From Ktedonobacterales bacterium (GTDB lineage Bacteria; Chloroflexota; Ktedonobacteria; Ktedonobacterales; JACDGC01), in contig JACDGC010000058.1 of assembly GCA_013815535.1 (NCBI GenBank), positions 1-11,226 on the forward strand: DNA of 11,226 nt. Reading direction: 5' to 3'. The stretch's first letter is position 1. Each line of letters begins with the position of its first letter. The notes under the pieces were generated by a model, which was not told the DNA's origin, did no database searches, and was given only the letters and a program-made list of their open reading frames with translations. Below are positions 5,481 through 11,226 of the stretch, piece after piece. The position numbers and the translations under genes are program-made.

Positions 5481-8400
5481 TACGTGTTGCCTCCCCGTGT
5501 GCCGTGCTCTTGATATTTCCCCGACATGCGATTGATTTGGTGGTACAAGCCCTCGGCGTCTTGCACGTCATGGATGTGGACCGGACCCGTGATGACGATG
5601 GGACGCATGCCCCCACCACCGCCGCCCGATCCTGACAACGCATCCCGAATCTGGCGGTTGCTTACCACCGTCCCCGCTGCGCCGGAGAAGAATAGTTCCG
5701 GTCCCGCCTCACCCACCACGGCAACCTGACCACCAGGGTAATAGCCGCCTTGCTCGAAGCCGAGGGCGGCATGCACCGGACCCTTCAATGGATCGGGCAA
5801 CACATGATCGATCAGGAAATCGACGGCTTTTTTCAGGATGTCGCCAATACCGCTGAATGCTTGCGCGATGCCGTTTGGGACCGTTTTTGTGAAAAAGTCT
5901 GTGATGCCTTTGCCCAGATCCCCCAAGCGATCCATGATCCACTTGAACGCCGTGTGCAGCGCATCGGGGATTTTCTTTGACCAAAGATCCGTCCAGCCAT
6001 TCCAAATATTCTTGAAGATGCCCGAAATAAAGTTCCAGACGGTGCCAAACACGGACTGAATGATGTGCCAAATACCCGCTAGAGCGCCTGTGACCACGCC
6101 AACAATGATCGACCACACGCCGCGCAAAATGGATAAAATGCCGTCCCATACGCCGCGTAGCAGGTTTTTGATATCGTCCCAGGCTTTGCCCCATTTGCCA
6201 CCGAGCAAGTCCAAGCCAATCAGGATGATGCCGGAGATGATCGACCAAACGACCTTAATAACCCCTTCGATGACGGACCACACCCCAGAAAAGATTTTCT
6301 GGATACCAGGCCAGATCGCCATCCAGAGTGAAGCGAAAAACATCACCCCTTTGTAGATAAGTGACCCAGGACCGAATGCGGGACCAAGGCGGGATTGGAC
6401 TTCGGCCACAAACTGCGTGACCGCTTTGGTCGCTTCCTTTAATTTTTCTCCAAAGAAGTTTCCGAGCATGGTAAGGAAGGGCTGGATTTTCTCGCGGTTC
6501 ATGACCAAAACCGCGAAGAGTCCTGCGATGGCCCCGACGACCAGTAGGATTGGGCCAGCAGCAGCGGCGATGCCGAGCAGGGCGGGACCGATCCCTGCGA
6601 GGTCAGGGCCGATGCCCGCGATCATGCTGGCACCACCGCCACTGAGCAATCCACCAATGCTCGACGCAATACCCCCCGCACTCGACGCAATGACACCAGG
6701 GGCAGCGCGTATTGCCATGCCCGCCACCCGTCCCGCCGTGCCGATGTTGGCCCCTGTTTCGGATGCCATGATCTGCGAGGCTTCGCCAGGGTTTTGCATG
6801 AATGCGCCGAGGCGTGCCGCCCACGGCGAAACACCCGCACGGAGGCCAATACTGGCAAGAGGGCCGTAGCCTGGCACTGCGCCGCCGCCCATGGTGAGTG
6901 CGCCGCTGACCCCTAAGCGGTCGATGATGTCCTTCACGACTCCGGCGTCTTGCCCGAAACCACGCCCACCCCCAAACCGTGACGCAATGCTACCAAGGAT
7001 ACCGCGTCCCATGTTTCCCGCAGCAGCGCCAGGAGTGAGGGCACCAAACATGGAGAGCATCAGGTTCCCCATGGGGCCACTATTCATGATGCCCTGAGCG
7101 GCCCCGCCCAGCATCCCCAAGGGTCCACCAGATAGCAGTCCACCACCGAGGCCCATCACGCCCCCAGCAAGGCCCCCTAGCAGCTTGCCGCCCACCTGTA
7201 CAGCGAGTAATCCCCCCAATAACATGAGGATATCTTTGTGCTGGCCCATCCAGTGCAAGGCGTCGCCGATGTGGTGAAAAGCATCGCCAATATCGCCCAG
7301 CAAGCGATGTGCTTGGGCGGATTGCAAAAACGTGACGAAATGGTCAAACGTGCCCAATAACGATTCGCCCACAGTTTTTCCAAAGGCGATGATGTCTTGG
7401 CGATGGGATTGGAGAAACATAATGAGGCGGTTAAGTTCGACCATGAACCGCGCCATGAGTGATGTGGGGTCGTTGACATTGCCCACAATCCCCGTGGTAA
7501 CGCCGGTCCACATATCGCGTAAGCGCGTCGCCGCGCCCTGCGGGGTGATCTGCGATTGCCGCTCCCCTTGCCCCGCGAATCCAGGGCTGAGGCCGATGTG
7601 CTCCAATGCCCCCAGCACCGATCCAGGGTTCATGATGGTTTTGCCGCCACGGCCACCGAACTGCACGCCGTACTTTTCCAGCAGTTGTGGGCTGATGCCC
7701 AACGCCGCAAGCTGCCGTTCGAGGCCAATGGTATTGCCCGATTCAGCCTTCTCAAAGATCGAGAGGATGCTATTGAATGCCGCGCCGGGGCTTTTGCCGT
7801 TGATGATCTGCGCGTTGACCATGAGGTTGGAGATGACATCGAGCAGGTTGCCGCCGCCCAGGTTCTTCGTCGGGTCTTGCCCATAGGCCATGCCCTGCGT
7901 GATGACGCCCCACAACTGTTGAACGTTCATCTGACTGCGCGGGGCGTAGCCTTGGCCGAAGTTCACCCCGCCATATGACCCACCCGTCAGCCACGCTTGC
8001 AGGGCGTTTTCCCCAGCGATAGCGCCACCAGGGGTCGAGGGATTGATGCCCAGTTGTCGAAATAGGGCGATGAATTGATCGGTGGGCGGACTCCCATACG
8101 GGGCTGCGCCGCCGATGCCGCCCCCACTGCCACCCGTCCCACTCGCCAGTAAATGCGCGCGTTGCTCAGCAATCCGTTCCGCCTGTTGGGCGTATGAGGC
8201 ATTTTCCTTGGCGAGGTGTTCTTCCAGCTTGCGTTCCGATTGTTGGTAGTGTGTCTCAATCGTTGCCAATTCTTCGTCATAGTGCTTTTTGAGATATGCT
8301 GTTTGCTCCTCATACGTGGCTTGCTCTTTGGTCATGCGCTGCTGCAAGCGCTGCAAGGCTAACTGGTGGCTATCATAATTTTTCTTGTCGAGGAATTGAT

Positions 8401-9085
8401 ACGCGGGTTCGATAGTGTTGCGAATGTAATTTTGATAACTTGCATCCTCGGCGGTGAGTTGTGCTTCCAGCCCCTTGGCGCGGTCGCCCTGCCCCGTAGC
8501 GATCAGGGCGTCGATCTGCTGCGAAAGGGCCAAAGTGAATTGCTGGTGTTGCAGGGCACGCGGATCTTGCAAGGCGACCAGGCGTTTGTCGATCTGATCC
8601 TCATAACTTAGGGTCAGTTGTTGTTCCTGATCTTGCATCTGCTGCGTCGCGTACTCGTGGGATTGCACCAGTTTTTGTAGCGACTCATCATACGATTCGG
8701 TGCGTTTGGCGATCTGCTCCTTGGTCGTTTGCGTGAGGTCGGCTTCCTGCTGCGTGATTTGCTGCACCATCTCATTGTGCTGGCGCGCGGCATCCTGCGC
8801 TCGTTCGCCCAACTGCTGCAACTGGTAAGCGAGGTTGTTGGCCGAGGTGCCCGCCTTGGACATAGAGGTGCTGCCCTGGTCCATGCTGCCTGACAGTGCG
8901 CCAAAGTTTTCGACCAGCGATCCCAGCCCTGCCATCATCGTCGCGCTCTGGCTGGCGATGCTGCCAAACGACGTGACCATGCTACTGACGGCGTTTTCAA
9001 GGCTGCTGAACGCGCCGATCATGGAATCGACGGCGGCTAGGACACCATATGCCTGTGCATCGAAGGAAAAGACGACGTTGGACAT
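5480..9085 (-). CDS. Tail tape measure protein
   Basis: A 1201-residue protein that would fill the tail tube and set its length. In order it has a hydrophobic N-terminus, a long Gln/Glu-rich coiled coil (residues about 85-312), a Gly-rich hinge, a middle domain with LGISPQLLEKYGVQF (463-477), Gly-rich hydrophobic stretches (about 622-660 and 830-862, the latter looking membrane-inserting), and a Trp-rich region (about 910-1065) with Trp every 11 residues. Near the C-terminus is QVAVVGEAGPELFF (1120-1133), the VGExGPEL motif common near tape-measure C-termini. At about 0.15 nm per residue the tail would be near 180 nm, an inference. ATG 9085 (MSNVVFSF) is preferred over an in-frame GTG at 9103, which has no ribosome-binding site; AGGTG lies just upstream of 9085. 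It overlaps the Dit start by 1 nt. Confidence 0.95.
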   Translation of the reverse strand: MSNVVFSFDAQAYGVLAAVDSMIGAFSSLENAVSSMVTSFGSIASQSATMMAGLGSLVENFGALSGSMDQGSTSMSKAGTSANNLAYQLQQLGERAQDAARQHNEMVQQITQQEADLTQTTKEQIAKRTESYDESLQKLVQSHEYATQQMQDQEQQLTLSYEDQIDKRLVALQDPRALQHQQFTLALSQQIDALIATGQGDRAKGLEAQLTAEDASYQNYIRNTIEPAYQFLDKKNYDSHQLALQRLQQRMTKEQATYEEQTAYLKKHYDEELATIETHYQQSERKLEEHLAKENASYAQQAERIAEQRAHLLASGTGGSGGGIGGAAPYGSPPTDQFIALFRQLGINPSTPGGAIAGENALQAWLTGGSYGGVNFGQGYAPRSQMNVQQLWGVITQGMAYGQDPTKNLGGGNLLDVISNLMVNAQIINGKSPGAAFNSILSIFEKAESGNTIGLERQLAALGISPQLLEKYGVQFGGRGGKTIMNPGSVLGALEHIGLSPGFAGQGERQSQITPQGAATRLRDMWTGVTTGIVGNVNDPTSLMARFMVELNRLIMFLQSHRQDIIAFGKTVGESLLGTFDHFVTFLQSAQAHRLLGDIGDAFHHIGDALHWMGQHKDILMLLGGLLAVQVGGKLLGGLAGGVMGLGGGLLSGGPLGMLGGAAQGIMNSGPMGNLMLSMFGALTPGAAAGNMGRGILGSIASRFGGGRGFGQDAGVVKDIIDRLGVSGALTMGGGAVPGYGPLASIGLRAGVSPWAARLGAFMQNPGEASQIMASETGANIGTAGRVAGMAIRAAPGVIASSAGGIASSIGGLLSGGGASMIAGIGPDLAGIGPALLGIAAAAGPILLVVGAIAGLFAVLVMNREKIQPFLTMLGNFFGEKLKEATKAVTQFVAEVQSRLGPAFGPGSLIYKGVMFFASLWMAIWPGIQKIFSGVWSVIEGVIKVVWSIISGIILIGLDLLGGKWGKAWDDIKNLLRGVWDGILSILRGVWSIIVGVVTGALAGIWHIIQSVFGTVWNFISGIFKNIWNGWTDLWSKKIPDALHTAFKWIMDRLGDLGKGITDFFTKTVPNGIAQAFSGIGDILKKAVDFLIDHVLPDPLKGPVHAALGFEQGGYYPGGQVAVVGEAGPELFFSGAAGTVVSNRQIRDALSGSGGGGGGMRPIVITGPVHIHDVQDAEGLYHQINRMSGKYQEHGTRGGNT
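6002..6313 (-). repeat. 11-residue tryptophan ladder in the tape measure protein
   Basis: In the 1201-residue numbering, Trp occurs at 925, 936, 947, 969, 980 and 991, then after a 15-residue step at 1006, 1017 and 1028. All steps are 11 except 947 to 969, which is 22 (Leu sits at 958), and the 15-residue phase break. Units resemble GVWSIIxGVxx. Eleven-residue aromatic repeats are known in siphovirus tape measure proteins and support both the family call and a regular helical packing. Confidence 0.75.
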
Positions 9086-9106
9086 ACGGCACCTGCACCA
9101 CACAAC

Positions 9107-9139
9107 AAAAGGCCCGCACCCCTGGAAAGGAATGCGGGC
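9107..9139 (-). terminator. Terminator-like hairpin just before the tape measure gene
   Basis: Read on the - strand: GCCCGCA (9139-9133), a 14-nt loop, TGCGGGC (9118-9112), then CTTTTGTTGTG. This 7-bp GC stem with a T-rich tail sits between the stop of the 107-residue gene (9157) and the tape measure start (9085). It could reduce transcription into the tape measure gene, which is needed in far fewer copies than the tube protein. The large loop and interrupted T-run make full termination doubtful. Confidence 0.5.
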
Positions 9140-9156
9140 GAGACGACGGGAAAGAG

Positions 9157-9480
9157 TTATTCAGCGAGGGTAAAGATGTGGCCATGCGCCGTGAGTTGGT
9201 CGATGACGGCCAGCAGGGCATCAGGCACCAAGAAAGTTTCACCCTGCTTGACGCGCAGCACCAGCACGTCGCTGGGGCCGTCATAGGTCATGACGCGATG
9301 CGTGCACCCCACGGCGGAATCCGCATCGAGGGCAACTACCTCCACCACGGGTTCCGGCGCGAGGGCCGGAGCGGGCGGTGGAGGGGCATCAGGTTCCAAG
9401 GATGGGAGGTTCGGCATCGTTTCCGGCACCGCCCCCTCCGGCGTTACGTCCGGCTGCGTCAGCAGTTCTTCGTCGTTCAT
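9157..9480 (-). CDS. Small Pro-rich hypothetical protein between the tail chaperones and the tape measure
   Basis: A 107-residue protein that I do not recognise. Residues 1-30 are acidic, about 31-45 form a Pro/Ala linker (DAPPPPAPALAPEPV), and 46-107 form a compact domain (VVALDADSAV; DVLVLRVKQGETFLVP; DALLAVIDQL). The ATG at 9480 is chosen because AAAAGAGA lies about 6 nt upstream. The frame is open further, to 9552, but that extension is Cys/Pro-rich and lies wholly inside the chaperone frame. It overlaps the 3' end of the G-T fusion by 92 nt in another frame, so it is probably co-translated with it. The position suggests a tail assembly or tape-measure-associated role; the sequence itself does not show one. 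Confidence 0.68.
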   Translation of the reverse strand: MNDEELLTQPDVTPEGAVPETMPNLPSLEPDAPPPPAPALAPEPVVEVVALDADSAVGCTHRVMTYDGPSDVLVLRVKQGETFLVPDALLAVIDQLTAHGHIFTLAE

Positions 9481-10443
9481 GGTATCTCTTTTCCAGTGTT
9501 TCTTTGAGGTCGGCAAGGGATCGCATGGGCAACACACTTTGGATGGAGGCATCAGTCGTCGCTTGGGGATTGGTCAACCAGGCTTCATCACTGGCGGCTT
9601 GCTCGTCGTCGTCGCCCAATTCGGCCAGCATCTTTTCGTAGAGGTCCATGCCCGCCTTGGGGTCGTTGAACATGACCCCGCTTAGCATCGCCGCTTGCAG
9701 TTGCAAACGACCATTGATGCGGATGCGGATCGTTTCCTCTTTGGCGCGGCGCTCGGTGTGATATTCGCGCACGAAGTTCAGCCACGTAAGTGAGTGGTCA
9801 AGACACTCTTGCTCACCGTAGCCATATTCGTGCGCCTCAGCGATGGCGCGTTCTAGTTGCTCGTAGAATCCGAGGTCGGCGACGGGTCGGCTGGCGGCGC
9901 TTGCATACGGTAGATAGTCGCCAGCCGTTGCAAGTTTTTTATCAGACTCGGCAGGTGGTTGTGTTCAAGGAAATAGCCCAGTGCTTCGATGAGCCAATTC
10001 AGATCGAAGTGTTCCTCTACGAAGTCGAGGGTGACGCGGGTATGGGTATCGCGGTCGAGCAGCAACCGTGCGAGATCGAGGATTTGTCGTTCGGAGAAGG
10101 CCGAGAGAATATCCATGACCATGCCGAAGTTGCCGCCGTAGCCGCTTTCATCCATGAGTTGCAGCATGCGGGCTTGCATCGCTTGGGCGTCTTTGAGGTC
10201 GTCTTCGCCGATGCCCATAGCGACAGCGAGGCTGCTGCGTGTGGCGGGTTCGGCGATCTCGCGCTGCGCCCGCAGGGTCAATTCGGCATTGCGCGTGGCC
10301 TGACGGATGCGCCAACCCATGATGACATCGACCACCAGATTCTTCGCACTGAACAACTGGTGCGCGGTGACGGCACCAACGGGGAAAGATTTGTCGCCCA
10401 CAACCACGAGGGGCAGGGCGGCGGTTTCGACGGTTTTGGACAT
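9389..10443 (-). CDS. Tail assembly chaperone G-T fusion made by -1 ribosomal frameshifting
   Basis: Frameshifted product of about 351 residues: 170 from the G frame (10443-9934), then after a -1 slip 181 from the overlapping frame (9934-9389). The T part reads LATAGDYLPYASAASRP, then VADLGFYEQLERAIAEAHEY and GYGEQECLDHSLTWLNFVRE, without a stop, through to LLMR-like helices and a Gly-rich tail. The -1 frame is closed upstream by TGA at 9967-9965, so the slip must occur between 9964 and 9853; A AAA AAC at 9940-9934 lies inside that interval. In lambda-type siphoviruses the minor G-T product and the major G product bind the tape measure protein and recruit tube subunits. A separate start at GTG 9772 is possible but would discard the clearly coding stretch upstream. 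Confidence 0.88.
9853..10443 (-). CDS. Tail assembly chaperone, short G-type product
   Basis: The unshifted 196-residue product between the tail tube gene and the tape measure gene. It is helix-rich, including AFSERQILDLARLLLDRD (about 115-132) and LNWLIEALGYFLEHNHLPSL (about 149-168), and ends shortly after the slippery site in a Pro/Ser-rich tail. Siphovirus G proteins are abundant chaperones that coat the tape measure protein during tail assembly and are not part of the finished tail. ATG 10443 has AAAGAG about 9 nt upstream and follows the tube gene by 22 nt. The family is identified by position and by the frameshift arrangement, since chaperone sequences diverge strongly. Confidence 0.82.
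   Translation of the reverse strand: MSKTVETAALPLVVVGDKSFPVGAVTAHQLFSAKNLVVDVIMGWRIRQATRNAELTLRAQREIAEPATRSSLAVAMGIGEDDLKDAQAMQARMLQLMDESGYGGNFGMVMDILSAFSERQILDLARLLLDRDTHTRVTLDFVEEHFDLNWLIEALGYFLEHNHLPSLIKNLQRLATIYRMQAPPADPSPTSDSTSN
9888..9927 (-). promoter_or_regulatory. Stem-loop stimulating the -1 frameshift
   Basis: On the - strand CGGCTGGCG (9927-9919) pairs perfectly with CGCCAGCCG (9896-9888) over 9 bp, with a 22-nt loop. It starts 6 nt (TTGCAA) after the slippery heptamer, inside the 5-9 nt spacing typical of stimulatory structures. Most of the pairs are G-C. Confidence 0.75.
9934..9940 (-). promoter_or_regulatory. Slippery heptamer A AAA AAC (-1 programmed frameshift site)
   Basis: The G frame reads ATA-AAA-AAC here, so the heptamer A AAA AAC is in the correct register for simultaneous -1 slippage of both tRNAs. 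After the slip, reading resumes at CTT (9934) in the frame that stays open to 9389. Confidence 0.9.
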
Positions 10444-10465
10444 GATGGGGACTCTTTCTAGCAGC

Positions 10466-10990
10466 TTAATACTGCTCGACCAAATAGCCTAGTTGCTGAC
10501 CCGCCGCTTGCGTCGTGTCGGCGAGGGCTTGCAACGTGACCTTGTACTCCGTGTCTTTGTCGCGCGCGAAATTGAGCGGCGCACCCTTCGCCGAGAAAAT
10601 CTTGTTGAGGTGCAGGAGTAGGTTGTTCGTCGTGTTGTCGTTCTTGGGGATCGTCGCATCGAAGGTGGAAATGGGCACGTACACCTGCCCGCCGAACTTC
10701 AGCGTGTCGGTGTTGGGGGTGCCCGCCACGGTCGTGACGTTGCCAAGGCCATAGACGGCATAGCCCACGGAGATGAGGGCCATTTGCGTCTGGTAGAGGG
10801 CGACTTCGACATCCGCCGCTTCTTCCGTCTTGAAAACCGCGACGGGGGCGAGGAATTGATCGCACTTGATCTCCATGAATTTGGGGTCGTATTTGAAGAT
10901 GAGTCCACCCTTGGATGCGCCTAAGTCCTGTGACCCAAAGAGCATCTGGGACGCCGCGCCGAGGCGGATTTTCTGCGCGCTGATAGTCAT
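10466..10990 (-). CDS. Major tail tube protein
   Basis: A 174-residue protein immediately upstream of the tail chaperone pair, the usual place of the tube subunit, which stacks as hexamer rings to form the tail tube. It starts MTISAQKIRLGAASQMLFG and contains FKYDPKFMEIKCDQFLAPVAVFKTEEAADVE-type strands, with a predominantly beta pattern and a polar loop IPKNDNTTNN (about 114-123) that could be the tube-stacking loop. No added Ig-like domain is present, so it is the minimal tube form. ATG 10990 has AAGGAG 9 nt upstream; that site overlaps the stop codon (TAAGGAG) of the preceding gene, which implies tight coupling. Its DNA is codon-typical of the neighbours. The call rests on length, position and strand pattern. 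Confidence 0.8.
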   Translation of the reverse strand: MTISAQKIRLGAASQMLFGSQDLGASKGGLIFKYDPKFMEIKCDQFLAPVAVFKTEEAADVEVALYQTQMALISVGYAVYGLGNVTTVAGTPNTDTLKFGGQVYVPISTFDATIPKNDNTTNNLLLHLNKIFSAKGAPLNFARDKDTEYKVTLQALADTTQAAGQQLGYLVEQY

Positions 10991-11003
10991 GGCTGGTTAC
11001 TCC

Positions 11004-11225
11004 TTAGCGTGGCCCCCCACGGAGCCAATCAGTGTCAGACATCCGCGTAAGGGCGGGGTCTTGTGATTCAGGGAGGTCGCCGTCGCGCACTCCCAAACGG
11101 GCCAACTTGTCGCCGCGCATGCCCTTGATCCAGTCGTGGTAGGGCAGATCGTCGCGGCGCGGCATATATGCCTCGTAGGCGACGTTCAACCATTGGCCCT
11201 CTTGGATGCCGTTGGAGAGGAACAT
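11004..11225 (-). CDS. Partial gene at the window edge, unidentified structural protein
   Basis: The C-terminal 73 or more residues of a gene running off the right edge; the ATG at 11225 may be internal because nothing upstream is visible. The fragment is charged and Trp/Tyr-containing (EGQWLNVAYEAYMPRRDD, then YHDWIKGMRGDKLARLGVRD) and ends RMSDTDWLRGGPR. I do not recognise the family. The gene directly upstream of the tube protein in siphoviruses is often a tail completion, tail terminator or head-tail joining protein, so one of these is likely. It shares its stop region with the ribosome-binding site of the tube gene. Confidence 0.55.
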   Translation of the reverse strand: MFLSNGIQEGQWLNVAYEAYMPRRDDLPYHDWIKGMRGDKLARLGVRDGDLPESQDPALTRMSDTDWLRGGPR

Positions 11226-11226
11226 G

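Noticed and set aside
4644..5513. 289-codon open frame on the + strand
   Set aside because: Antisense to the Dit-like gene and to both of its gene junctions; no family resemblance and no initiation signal.
5828..5836. A6 run in the tape measure gene as a second frameshift site
   Set aside because: The reading is CTG-AAA-AAA-GCC, so the zero-frame heptamer G AAA AAA is not of the X XXY YYZ type, and the alternative frame does not extend into another gene.
5709..6248. 179-codon - strand frame inside the tape measure gene
   Set aside because: An out-of-frame shadow rich in Arg/His/Trp; the tape measure frame is continuous across it and carries the Trp ladder.
9389..9772. Independent 127-residue gene starting at GTG 9772
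   Set aside because: The same frame is open and protein-like back to 9964 and connects to the chaperone by a -1 slip, so it is the T part of a fusion rather than a separate gene.
9790..10461. 223-codon open frame on the + strand
   Set aside because: Antisense to the tail chaperone gene, whose - strand reading has a proper start, spacing and frameshift signal.

Overview
The window is one end of a temperate tailed-phage genome or prophage, of siphovirus type (long, non-contractile tail). It is moderately GC-rich and uses the standard genetic code. A textbook sigma70/SigA promoter at 817-846 shows a bacterial host, but I see nothing that fixes the host phylum. No tRNA, rRNA, CRISPR array or insertion sequence was recognised.

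The left part (about 1-2085, + strand) is a short lysogeny/integration module. It holds a small XRE-type repressor-like protein, a small methionine-rich protein of unknown role, a hairpin, then a two-gene operon. That operon is driven by a near-perfect TTGACA-N18-TATAAT promoter and encodes a 71-residue protein with one CxxCxGxG zinc-knuckle motif, followed by a tyrosine recombinase. The two genes overlap by ATGA.

The right part (2265-11226, - strand, read right to left) is a tail morphogenesis operon in canonical siphovirus order: end of an unidentified gene, tail tube protein, tail assembly chaperone G, frameshifted G-T fusion, a small Pro-rich protein, a 1201-residue tape measure protein, a distal tail (Dit-like) protein, and a large baseplate-hub/tail-tip protein with an N-terminal LamG-like domain and an internal tandem repeat. 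The G-T junction has a complete -1 programmed frameshift signal: A AAA AAC, a 6-nt spacer and a 9-bp stem.

The two parts converge on a 193-bp intergenic region (2072-2264) with two strong hairpins; at least one looks like a bidirectional terminator. It is bounded on both sides by related CTAG-containing dyads, which are candidates for recombination sites. No holin or endolysin lies between the tail-tip gene and the integrase, which is where lysis genes often sit. The capsid, packaging and replication genes are outside the window.

The most notable signals are the frameshift cassette, the paired CTAG repeats around the int/tail junction, the zinc-knuckle gene coupled to the integrase, a terminator-like hairpin just before the tape measure gene, and the 11-residue tryptophan ladder in the tape measure protein. 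Nothing here clearly shows a wholly new system; the paired repeats and the zinc-knuckle gene are the least explained parts.
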